Source: Pedobacter sp. JY14-1 (GTDB lineage Bacteria > Bacteroidota > Bacteroidia > Sphingobacteriales > Sphingobacteriaceae). Taken from it: DNA of 64,000 nt. Each line of letters begins with the position of its first letter. Position 1 is the stretch's first letter. Under the pieces are notes generated by a model. That model saw only the letters and a list, made by a program, of their open reading frames with translations. It was not told the DNA's origin and searched no databases. Below are positions 43,984 through 51,448 of this stretch, piece after piece. The DNA lies in assembly GCF_029269825.1 (NCBI RefSeq), contig NZ_JARJHU010000005.1:62001-126000 (forward strand), written 5' to 3'. The translations under genes were made by a program, and so were the position numbers.

Positions 43984-45339
43984 TTACCTGAAGGTGATCA
44001 CCCTGACGCCTTCTTTTGTCCGCAACGGAAAAAGAATATGTTCCGGACTTGCACTGAAGTATCCCGGCAGCGCGACAGTACCCTCACCGGCCTCCTTAGT
44101 GAAATCACTTGCTGGACTTTGGGTTCCGTCATTATCTATCATGGTCAGTGTCAGCTGCTGCCCGTTCAGCGACCTGCCTTTCTCAGCGCCGCCCAAGCCA
44201 GGGACAGTGTTATAAACCAGGCAGAGCTGTTGTTGCAGGATACCAGCTGCCACCCCGGCAAGCAGCTTGTCTTCAGGTGCCGCCCTGGCAATGAAACGGT
44301 CGAATTTAGCGCTGCCGGTATAGCTGAAACCAGTCACCGCGATACCCGATGCAGACATCCCTGTCAGAAAATAGGTATTGTCATTGAACAACAGCTGATG
44401 TGCATTAAGCCCGGCAACTGGCCGTGCGAAAGTATTTACAGTCACATCCGGGGAAACCGAAGCATCATAGTACCAGCTGCCGGAACGAAGGCCTTCAGGT
44501 GCCGGCTGGCGTTCTTCCGTAACATAACCGGCGATGATCAGGTGCCCGGATGCATTGATCTTCGCCTGGTAAGACTGACAATAGCCGGTCTTTACCAATG
44601 GAGTCAGCGGAACCTCTGAACATAATCCGGATTGCACTGAAGCCTTCAAAACAACAGGATAGTTATGCCTGTCTTCCGGTCCCCTGGCGATCAGATAAAG
44701 TTCTCCCGAATCCGACGGAAGGAACTGACTAAGCTGAAGTGGTCCCTGCCCCTTACCTGCAGAAAATTCACCTTTATGCGTAATGGTCAGGTTTTCATTC
44801 ATAAAAAAGTACCGGAACATCCGGGCTTTTCCCTCCTCATAAGGCAGCTGTGCAATGAGTGCGATATGTTTTCTGTCAGGAGAAGAGGCAATGTGCCATA
44901 TCCCCGGATCGTCCGGAGATTTAAAGTCAAAATAGCCGACCAGCATCCCCTCGGAGGTCAGTCCTCCCTTATTGTCTACGGCCTGCATAGCCATAACGTT
45001 ACGGCCGGTAACCATATTGTGGCTCTGGACAAAGGCGGTAAGGTTCCTTCCCGCAAGGGCCAGTCCGGCAAGCGTGAAATGATTGTCTCCTACCTGGGTA
45101 GCTACCCTCAGGTCGCTGGTCAGCGCGATCTCCTCTTCGGCTGTAAGTATCAATCCGAAAATCTGCTCCGTATTCTCCATCCGCCTGAAGAGCAGGAAAT
45201 CGTTCCACTCATTGAAATAGGAAACAAAACCCTTTTCAGGATCTGGCCGGAAAGGCCGTTCATCGCTGAGATAGGTTTTGATCTGGGCGCCTGCGTTAAA
45301 CGCAACCGACATCCATAGGATAAAAAGTATTTTCTTCAT
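43984..45339 (-). CDS. secreted hypothetical protein, probable beta-propeller (451 aa)
   Basis: The product has an export signal (MKKILFILWMSVAFNAGAQ) and then about 430 residues of strand-rich sequence with recurrent turns such as SPDRKHIALIAQLPYEEG, SDSGELYLIARGPEDRH and NASGHLIIAGYVTEE. The spacing suggests propeller blades, but no enzyme or binding motif is visible and I do not recognise the family. Its ATG lies directly next to the stop of the upstream phoH gene (0-base gap), so it is translated from the same transcript as PhoH, an odd pairing for a secreted protein. Confidence 0.72.
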   Translation of the reverse strand: MKKILFILWMSVAFNAGAQIKTYLSDERPFRPDPEKGFVSYFNEWNDFLLFRRMENTEQIFGLILTAEEEIALTSDLRVATQVGDNHFTLAGLALAGRNLTAFVQSHNMVTGRNVMAMQAVDNKGGLTSEGMLVGYFDFKSPDDPGIWHIASSPDRKHIALIAQLPYEEGKARMFRYFFMNENLTITHKGEFSAGKGQGPLQLSQFLPSDSGELYLIARGPEDRHNYPVVLKASVQSGLCSEVPLTPLVKTGYCQSYQAKINASGHLIIAGYVTEERQPAPEGLRSGSWYYDASVSPDVTVNTFARPVAGLNAHQLLFNDNTYFLTGMSASGIAVTGFSYTGSAKFDRFIARAAPEDKLLAGVAAGILQQQLCLVYNTVPGLGGAEKGRSLNGQQLTLTMIDNDGTQSPASDFTKEAGEGTVALPGYFSASPEHILFPLRTKEGVRVITFR

Positions 45340-46707
45340 TTAAAGTAAATCATTGGCAAGATTGGCCAGCGCACTCCTTTCACCCTTATCCAGCGTGATA
45401 TGAGCATAGAGCGGATGGTCTTTTGCATTCTGGATCAGGTAAGACAGGCCGTTGCTTTCTGCGTCCAGATAAGGTGTATCGATCTGATAGATATCCCCTG
45501 TAAAGATGATCTTGGTGTCTTCCCCTGCGCGAGAGATGATGGTCTTGATCTCATGTGGCGTCAGGTTCTGGGCCTCGTCCACAATAAAAAAGATCTTGGT
45601 CAGTGTTCTTCCCCTGATGTAGGCCAATGGAGCGATCACGATCTTTTCAGTGCTCACAAACTCATCGATCCGGGCCTGCATCTTCGGGTCCTCGGCATAT
45701 TGCTCTTTAATGAACCTGAGGTTGTCCCATATCGGTGCCATATAAGGATCGATCTTCGATTTGACATCACCCGGCAGAAAACCGATATCCTTGTTGCTCA
45801 ATGCAACGATCGGCCGCGTTACGTAAATCTGCCGGTAATCCTTCCGCTGTTCCAGTGCGCTTGCCAGCGCCAGCAATGTCTTTCCCGTCCCGGCTTTTCC
45901 CTGTATCGTAACTAGTTTTACATCCGGATTTAACAAGGCATGAACTGCAAATTCCTGTTCATGATTTCGCGGTGCAATACCAAAAACCTCCTGTCTGCGC
46001 ACCCGTTGCAGGCTTAAGGACTGCGCATAGTACCAGGCGGTAATACTTTTTCTGCCAGACTTCAGGACACAAAACTGATTGGAACCGGGATGAGAGATGG
46101 CCAGGTTCACAGCAGGAACACTCCCTTCTGTCTTAAGCTGGTCCAGCAGTTGAGCAGGTAACCCGGAGACCGTGCTTTTCCCGGTATAAAGCTCATCCAG
46201 ATTCTTTACCTTCCCAGTCTCATAATCCTCCGCATGGAGGCTTAGCGATTTGGCCTTCAGTCTCAGGCAGATATCCTTGGACACCAGAACTACCTTCTTT
46301 TCTGGAAATTCTTCTTTAAGACTCAGTGCGGCGTTAAGGATACGGTGATCAAATTTTCCTGCACCGAAGATCGCTTCAGCATCTGCCTCAAACGGATGCC
46401 TGTCCAGGATGACCTTAAAATTACCACGTCTGGCGACAGTGCCGCCAATGCCATTTAAGGAAACCCATTCATTGAGCAAATGGTCACCCGACATCTTGTC
46501 CATAAGCCTGATGAAGCTTCTTGCCTCAGCATTCCTGGTCTCATTACCGTTCTTCATATTATCGAGCTCCTCCAGTACCTGTATCGGTACTGCCACATCG
46601 TGTTCCTGGAAATTGCGGAATGCATTGTGGTCATAAAGGATCACCGAGGTATCCAGGACAAATATCTTTTGTTGCTGACGGGCCGGTTGTCTGACGTGCT
46701 TAGCCAT
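45340..46707 (-). CDS. PhoH-family ATPase with N-terminal PIN domain
   Basis: A 455-residue protein joining a PIN RNase domain (about 14-150, IFVLDTSVILYD with the first catalytic Asp, then VLEELDNMKNG) to a PhoH P-loop helicase/ATPase domain. The latter has Walker A QGKAGTGKTLLALASAL near 267-283, ITRPIVALSNKDIGFLPGD-like segments, and FFIVDEAQNLTPHEIK as Walker B. PIN-PhoH2 proteins unwind and cleave RNA, and the family is linked to RNA turnover. All PIN acidic residues I can see are present. It is separated from the porin gene by 28 bases and abuts the secreted-protein gene. Confidence 0.9.
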   Translation of the reverse strand: MAKHVRQPARQQQKIFVLDTSVILYDHNAFRNFQEHDVAVPIQVLEELDNMKNGNETRNAEARSFIRLMDKMSGDHLLNEWVSLNGIGGTVARRGNFKVILDRHPFEADAEAIFGAGKFDHRILNAALSLKEEFPEKKVVLVSKDICLRLKAKSLSLHAEDYETGKVKNLDELYTGKSTVSGLPAQLLDQLKTEGSVPAVNLAISHPGSNQFCVLKSGRKSITAWYYAQSLSLQRVRRQEVFGIAPRNHEQEFAVHALLNPDVKLVTIQGKAGTGKTLLALASALEQRKDYRQIYVTRPIVALSNKDIGFLPGDVKSKIDPYMAPIWDNLRFIKEQYAEDPKMQARIDEFVSTEKIVIAPLAYIRGRTLTKIFFIVDEAQNLTPHEIKTIISRAGEDTKIIFTGDIYQIDTPYLDAESNGLSYLIQNAKDHPLYAHITLDKGERSALANLANDLL

Positions 46708-46735
46708 TATACACGTGGGTGTTTTTAGTTAATTC

Positions 46736-47374
46736 TCAGAACATCAGGTAGACCTTGAAGCCGAGGTTGTTGATAACCCCATCGGTTTCCAGGTTAAAGC
46801 TGGTCTGCCTGCTTTTATAAATACTTCCCGGTGTAGCCCCGTCGGTCTGGTCTACCTGTTTATAACCCGCATTGAGCGATAGCAGGTTGGCCTCAAGTGC
46901 CCAGCGCCTGCTGATAAACCAGGCAAGACCACCATGAGCACCTATGCTGTAATTCTCATTGCGCACTTCGTTCAGGTTGTTCGGATCGTCATAGGTCAGT
47001 TTAGCCAGGGAATAACCAAGGTTTCCGCCCGCATAGGCATAGAGCTTACCGACAAGCGGGTAATAACGCTGATAATGCAGATTTGCACCATATCCATTAG
47101 TCGTGTTGTTGAGCGTCGTGCTGGTACTCGTACTTTCATTACGGCTGTAAATCAGATCCAACCCTAATTTCTGGTTGTCCCTGAAAAAATAACCATAGCC
47201 AATTGAATACAATTGATTTTTTACCTGCTGGGTAACCGCACCGGTAGGCGTCTGTGAATCATTCTTCGCATTGTTGAACGCAACACCCAGTCCAACCGCA
47301 CTGGTTCCCTGTGTCTGGCCAAACGTATAGCTGGCGGCAAGTACCGAAATTAAAGTGAGTAATGTTTTTTTCAT
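46736..47374 (-). CDS. outer-membrane beta-barrel (OmpW/porin-like)
   Basis: A 212-residue protein with signal peptide MKKTLLTLISVLAASYTFGQ and strand-rich body with repeated aromatic-ended segments, for example GYGYFFRDNQKLGLDLIYS, YPLVGKLYAYAGGNLGYSLAKL and the terminal INNLGFKVYLMF. This is the small barrel pattern annotated as outer-membrane protein beta-barrel domain. No substrate can be read. It is likely the first gene of the porin-phoH-secreted protein transcript. Confidence 0.75.
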   Translation of the reverse strand: MKKTLLTLISVLAASYTFGQTQGTSAVGLGVAFNNAKNDSQTPTGAVTQQVKNQLYSIGYGYFFRDNQKLGLDLIYSRNESTSTSTTLNNTTNGYGANLHYQRYYPLVGKLYAYAGGNLGYSLAKLTYDDPNNLNEVRNENYSIGAHGGLAWFISRRWALEANLLSLNAGYKQVDQTDGATPGSIYKSRQTSFNLETDGVINNLGFKVYLMF

Positions 47375-47424
47375 TGATGTGTTTATCGGTCTATAAAGAC
47401 GTCAATGTAGCAGATTTTTAGCGA

Positions 47425-47690
47425 AAACAAAAACGGAGCCCCTCTTCTTGCGATTTGGCAGCTCCGTTTTTTCTCCTGCACACCACCGTAGCGGTTTACA
47501 GTGCAGTCAATAGCGTCTGTATCTTTATGATCACCTCTGGTTCGTCCCGTAGGACCTTCCTGAAGCTTTTGATCATGCCTTTTTTGATCCGGCTGTGCCG
47601 GTCTTTTGAAAAACCTGAACCCTTTGCCCTTAAGCTGGTGTTCTTCCGGTTATTTCAGGCTTTCAAAGTACTTGCTGATTGACAATACTA
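47425..47690 (-). ncRNA. candidate structured small RNA with own promoter and terminator
   Basis: In the 650-base gap 47375-48024 the minus strand holds a likely transcription unit of about 255 bases. Upstream is CTTG-N19-TATATTAG (complement of 47688-47718), near the Bacteroidota promoter pattern. Downstream is a strong hairpin plus T-run (47431-47470). Between them three further hairpins form: CCGGC-ACA-GCCGG (47589-47601), GTCC-UACG-GGAC (47544-47555), and CCGC-UACG-GUGG (47483-47494) inside GCAC/GUGC (47478-47504). Two of these have C(UACG)G tetraloops, which exist only on the minus strand. A 26-codon frame starting MIKSFRKVLRD lies inside. I cannot assign it to a known RNA family. Confidence 0.5.
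47431..47470. terminator. bidirectional intrinsic terminator
   Basis: AACGGAGC (47432-47439) pairs with GCTCCGTT (47461-47468) across a 21-base loop. Runs of T follow on both strands: TTTTTT on plus, and TTTTT-G-TTTT on minus (complement of 47422-47434). It ends the putative RNA on minus. Confidence 0.7.
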
Positions 47691-47718
47691 ATATACGGAC
47701 ATCTTGCCTTCTTGCAAG
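47688..47718 (-). promoter_or_regulatory. promoter-like pair for the candidate RNA
   Basis: On the minus strand CTTG (complement of 47715-47718) is followed by 19 bases and TATATTAG (complement of 47688-47695), against consensus TTTG and TAnnTTTG. Each box has one mismatch. Start would be near 47681. Farther along, 47729-47750 is a perfect inverted repeat AATAACTT/AAGTTATT with a six-base loop. Confidence 0.4.
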
Positions 47719-47915
47719 GAAAATCGTAAATAACTTATAAACAAGTTATTAACCTTGAAATTCACTTTACCAACAAGTTATGAACATTTTTCGCCCGTCT
47801 GTAGCGTATAGCCTGTATCTCCCGTTTTATTTACAGAGCGTTAATTTAGATGGTGGGGCCGGGTCGTAGACGACCTGGTTCCATTTTTAAGCAGGTAATC
47901 TCAAAACATTAAAAA

Positions 47916-48017
47916 ATGACTTCAAAAATATTCAATAAGCTCCCCTCCGTCAATTCTCTTGTGGTTTGCGTAATCGCATTGCTGATCCTCATGGGAATAC
48001 AATTGATACAAGGCTGA
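47916..48017 (+). CDS. putative 33-residue single-pass membrane peptide
   Basis: The short frame starts at ATG 47916 and ends TGA 48015-48017, seven bases before the converging rpiB stop. The product MTSKIFNKLPSVNSLVV continues with a hydrophobic helix CVIALLILMGIQLIQG. A basic N-terminal part and one helix are typical of small membrane peptides. The purine-rich TTAAAAA stretch precedes the ATG. Rated as candidate only: length is very small and no family is recognised. Confidence 0.35.
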   Translation: MTSKIFNKLPSVNSLVVCVIALLILMGIQLIQG

Positions 48018-48024
48018 TTCAGCA

Positions 48025-48474
48025 TCAGCCACGGTTATCTTCCAGTGCCGAAATTTTCGCCAAGCGCCTGAGATGGCGATCTTCACCGGTAAACTTCGCT
48101 TTCAGAAAGGCTGTCACAATTTCCTTAGCCAGTTCGATACCCAGCACACGTTCGCCGATACAGAGGATATTCACATCATCATGTTCAACAGCCTGGTGTG
48201 CCGAATAGGTGTCATGGCATACTCCTGCCCTGATACCCTTAAACTTATTGGCCGCAATACTGACGCCAACGGAGCTGCCACAGATCAGTATACCCCTCTG
48301 CCCCGCCCCGCTCAGCAGTGCCCTGGCCACATTGGCAGCCTGGTCTGGGTAATCAGATGGCTGTTCATCAAAAGCGCCTGTATCCAAAACTTCATAGTCC
48401 TGCTGCAACAGCATTTCTATAATAATGCCTTTGTATTTAAACCCTGCATGGTCTGAGCCGATCACTACTTTCAT
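48025..48474 (-). CDS. rpiB: ribose 5-phosphate isomerase B
   Basis: A 149-residue RpiB that interconverts ribose 5-phosphate and ribulose 5-phosphate in the pentose phosphate pathway. The start MKVVIGSDHAGFKYKG carries the conserved DH pair, and Cys65 in GILICGSSVGVSIAANK is the catalytic cysteine; the phosphate loop reads SSVG where E. coli-type RpiB has TGIG. RAGVCHDTYSAHQAVEHDDVNIL and GERVLGIELAKEIV follow the family exactly. The stop-to-start gap to the cytochrome gene upstream is only three bases, so it is co-transcribed as second gene. Confidence 0.93.
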   Translation of the reverse strand: MKVVIGSDHAGFKYKGIIIEMLLQQDYEVLDTGAFDEQPSDYPDQAANVARALLSGAGQRGILICGSSVGVSIAANKFKGIRAGVCHDTYSAHQAVEHDDVNILCIGERVLGIELAKEIVTAFLKAKFTGEDRHLRRLAKISALEDNRG

Positions 48475-48477
48475 ATA

Positions 48478-50796
48478 CTATCTAATCTGTTTTGTATTTT
48501 CCAGTTCTTTCACCGTAAATGCACCTTGCCTGCCTTTCAGCTTTTCCCTTACGGCGGTTACCTCTTTCTGCGTTATTTGCCCGGCGTCATTCTGCCAGGA
48601 CTGCCTGACAAAACTGAGCAGCTGGGCAATATCCGTATCACTGATCTCATCCGAGTGGGCAATACCTGGCATATCTCCCGATACCTCCGGCGTCTGGTAC
48701 ACATGGCCATTGACATTGACAGGCCCCGTCAGACCAAACAACACAATGGAGACGAGTTTGGTTTTGTCACCGGTAACCCACTGGGATTTGTTCAGCGGCG
48801 GTGCCAGAGAGGTGACTCCATTACCATCTGCGCCATGGCAGGTCTGACATACCGTACGGAACAACGCAGCGCCCCTGGGATACTGCAGGGCCAGCGCTTC
48901 CGGATTGCGGTTCTTTTGTGTATTCCTGAAAGTGGCGATGACTTTCTTCAGTTGCTTATAAATACGTTTTGAAGTATCAGGCACTGAAACAGAGACCAAA
49001 TCCATAAAGGACTCCTCCCTGTAGGCAAGGTTGCTGATTATGGCGTCGGCTATAAAGCCGTTATCGGGATACCTGCGTGCCAGTGTAAGCAGCAAGGCAT
49101 TGACAGACTTTTCGTCAAATGGCCTGAGGTCATAGGCAACATAGGCCAGGTAAGGCGCAGTCGACTCATCATTGTCTTCAGCCATTTTTTCAAGCGCATC
49201 TCTGTAAGCGGCCGCCGAGGACACGTTAAGCACCGAGGGAATGACCGATAATGCCTGCGCCCTGATGTGGGGATCGGCATGTTTCAGCAGGGCAAGGACT
49301 TCGTTGGTCTCCAGAGCCCTGAGACCTTCCAGTACCCAAAGGGCATGAATAACCTGCAATGGATTGGCCAACGGCAGCGACGCACCAGCCAGAATACGCT
49401 TCAGCTGAGGTACTGCCAATTTCATTTTTCCGTCGATAAGGGCCTGTTGCGCCATATCCCTGACATATCCGTTTGGATTTCCCAGCAGGACGACCAGCCT
49501 GTCTGCATCATCAGGGATCAGCACAGGCTGTACTTTCTTCCCCTTTGGTACGACCTTATAGATCCTTCCGCAGTTGAGTGGCAGCGTCAGGTTCCTTGCC
49601 TTGATCTGGCCCGCAAGATAAGGGGTCACGTAAGTCTTATGCTGGATAATGCCACGGTACATATCCACAATATACAATGCACCGTCCGGCCCGTTGCAAA
49701 GGCTCACCGGTCTGAACCTTTCATCTGTGCTCGCCAGGAATTCCTTTTTCTTATAGGCTTGCTCACCTTTAACAACATACCCAGACTCCTTAAGTATATT
49801 ACGCTTGATGAGGTTCCCTGAAGGCTCAGCTACAAAGGCATTGAAATCATAGGAAGGCCCGAATAAAGCCCCGCGGTAGATCAACGGCGAACATGCTGCC
49901 GTAAAATTCGCCAGGCGAAGGCTGTCATCCAGCGTTCCCTGCATATACCCCCTGTTTACACCAGGCGTGGGCCGGATCGGATAAGTATGGTTGTCCGCAA
50001 CAGTACGTTCATAATAACCCGCCACTCCGCGCTGGTTTTTATTGGTTGCCCCAAAGCCAGGACTAAAATAATCGCCCTGGACATTGGAAGAATTATCATT
50101 GTAATACAGGCGCCCATAGTTATCCTGGCTGATGCCCCACTGTCCTCTGAAATGTGTATTGTCAATCAGCCATTCACTGCCTTGTTTGCGGTAGCGTTTG
50201 GCCGATTTCGCATTATAGATCCAGTTGTCCAATGCCCTTAATAAACCATTTGGCTGGTGCTCCACATTTCCCTCTGTGGCATATTTGGGATCCACGAGGG
50301 TTCTTTTTACAGGCTTATCGCCCTTAAGCTCATAAAACCAGAGATTGGGTGGCTCCGCAACCAGAATTCCGTTTTCAATCAGGCAGATGGCTCTGGGGAG
50401 GACAAGCGAATCGATCACTGTTTTTCGGGTATCGGCAACACCGTCACCGTTCTTATCCTCAAGGACCACGATCCTGCCATTTGGCTGATCTTCACCGGTG
50501 CCCAGCGTATCGGGCATATATCCGTTCATCTCAATGACCCACATCCTGCCCCTGCGGTCGAAGCTCATGGCAACAGGTGTCGTGACCAGTGGCTCGGAGG
50601 CGATCAATTGTACATCGAACCCCTCCTCTACCTGCATTTTCGCGATGCTCTGGTCTGCAGGGACCACGGGCGAGCTGTTGAAGTTTGTAGTTTGCATACG
50701 CGACGGAGCCGTCTGGCTTCCTGCCTTTTTATAGCTCTGACACTGATACAGGATAAATACAGCTGAGAAGAGTGCTGCATAGTAATAACGTTTCAT
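48478..50796 (-). CDS. PVC-type heme-binding lipoprotein with HEAT repeats and cytochrome c
   Basis: A 772-residue protein. The N-terminal AALFSAVFILYQC is a lipoprotein signal with lipobox cysteine. A membrane-bound-dehydrogenase-like propeller (FDVQLIASEPLVTTPVAMSFDRRGRMWVIEMNGY, DGALYIVDMYRGIIQHKTY) is followed by HEAT-like repeats (about 420-600) and a C-terminal cytochrome c with CQTCHGADGNG (Cys649, Cys652, His653) and the later methionine ligand region SGDMPGIAHSDE. This is the Planctomycete/Bacteroidota PVC heme-protein family that oxidises sugars or alcohols and passes electrons through heme. It is the first gene of a transcript that ends with rpiB. Confidence 0.86.
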   Translation of the reverse strand: MKRYYYAALFSAVFILYQCQSYKKAGSQTAPSRMQTTNFNSSPVVPADQSIAKMQVEEGFDVQLIASEPLVTTPVAMSFDRRGRMWVIEMNGYMPDTLGTGEDQPNGRIVVLEDKNGDGVADTRKTVIDSLVLPRAICLIENGILVAEPPNLWFYELKGDKPVKRTLVDPKYATEGNVEHQPNGLLRALDNWIYNAKSAKRYRKQGSEWLIDNTHFRGQWGISQDNYGRLYYNDNSSNVQGDYFSPGFGATNKNQRGVAGYYERTVADNHTYPIRPTPGVNRGYMQGTLDDSLRLANFTAACSPLIYRGALFGPSYDFNAFVAEPSGNLIKRNILKESGYVVKGEQAYKKKEFLASTDERFRPVSLCNGPDGALYIVDMYRGIIQHKTYVTPYLAGQIKARNLTLPLNCGRIYKVVPKGKKVQPVLIPDDADRLVVLLGNPNGYVRDMAQQALIDGKMKLAVPQLKRILAGASLPLANPLQVIHALWVLEGLRALETNEVLALLKHADPHIRAQALSVIPSVLNVSSAAAYRDALEKMAEDNDESTAPYLAYVAYDLRPFDEKSVNALLLTLARRYPDNGFIADAIISNLAYREESFMDLVSVSVPDTSKRIYKQLKKVIATFRNTQKNRNPEALALQYPRGAALFRTVCQTCHGADGNGVTSLAPPLNKSQWVTGDKTKLVSIVLFGLTGPVNVNGHVYQTPEVSGDMPGIAHSDEISDTDIAQLLSFVRQSWQNDAGQITQKEVTAVREKLKGRQGAFTVKELENTKQIR

Positions 50797-50883
50797 ACCT
50801 GGTATTCCGATCTGGTTGTTTGTGCTGAAACAAAGCTAGAAACTAAATCCAATAATCGTACCTGCTTTTCATATCAGTCTTGT

Positions 50884-50903
50884 TACTACAACCTTGTAGT
50901 AAA
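50884..50903. promoter_or_regulatory. 20-bp perfect palindrome, BlaI/MecI-like operator
   Basis: TTACTACAA at 50884-50892, CC, then TTGTAGTAA to 50903. It contains the half sites TACTACA and TGTAGTA known from BlaI/MecI/CopY operators, here with four bases between them. It lies 43 bases before the thioredoxin-like gene at 50947 and 88 bases upstream of the divergent lipoprotein gene. A TAGCTTTG box (complement of 50831-50838) could serve the latter. Confidence 0.5.
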
Positions 50904-50946
50904 TTTTTTTTTTGATATTTGCCTGATCTGACATCACACACTAGAC

Positions 50947-51429
50947 ATGAAACATCTTTTCCTTACCCTTTTACTGGTCGTTGCCTATACATTCAGCAAA
51001 GCTCAGGGACTCGAGCCCGGCACTTCGTTACCTAAAGCCGTATTCTATAAGACAGACGGTACCGCATTTTCTACCGAGCAGATACCGTCCGGGAAAAAGG
51101 CCCTGCTGATGTTCTTTGATGCCACTTGCGAGCACTGCCAGCGTGTAGGCGCCCATTTTTCCAAAAGGACAAAGGAACTGACGGGTGCCAATATTTACCT
51201 GGTTACCCAGGATGAGCCTCAGTCCATTGATTATTACGTCAATAAATTTGCAAAGCCGCTGACAGCCCTTAAAAATGTTACCATACTCCGTGATAAGGAC
51301 AAGATCTTTGTACCGCTATTCCACCCAAGACAATATCCTGCCCTGTATCTGTTCGGTACAGACAAGAAACTTGTATTCTTTTCCAGTAATGAAAAGGACG
51401 CCGGAAAGTTTGTAACGCTGATGAAATAA
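50947..51429 (+). CDS. secreted thioredoxin-fold protein, ResA/AhpC-like
   Basis: A 160-residue protein with a signal peptide (HLFLTLLLVVAYTFSKAQ) and thioredoxin fold. The redox pair is Cys61-x-x-Cys64 in FFDATCEHCQRVG, and the cis-proline lies in RQYPALYLFG. It presumably reduces disulphides or peroxide in the periplasm. The fold-class call is safe; the subfamily (ResA versus AhpC/TSA) is not. It is monocistronic, with its own upstream palindrome. Confidence 0.83.
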   Translation: MKHLFLTLLLVVAYTFSKAQGLEPGTSLPKAVFYKTDGTAFSTEQIPSGKKALLMFFDATCEHCQRVGAHFSKRTKELTGANIYLVTQDEPQSIDYYVNKFAKPLTALKNVTILRDKDKIFVPLFHPRQYPALYLFGTDKKLVFFSSNEKDAGKFVTLMK

Positions 51430-51448
51430 AGTACCCGGGACGGATCGT

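Noticed and set aside
47455..47682. 75-codon plus-strand frame in the large gap
   Set aside because: It runs through the terminator and opposite the structured hairpins, has odd amino acid content and no start context. Treated as a shadow of the putative RNA.
47735..47786. Two DnaA-box-like sequences TTATAAACA (47735) and TTATGAACA (47778) in an AT-rich gap
   Set aside because: Both differ from TTATCCACA in important positions, there are only two, and no dnaA, dnaN or rep gene is near. Not called an origin.
47820..47880. GGTCGT-AG-ACGACC palindrome upstream of the 33-residue ORF
   Set aside because: The central two bases leave no room for an RNA loop. It could be a protein binding site but nothing supports this further.
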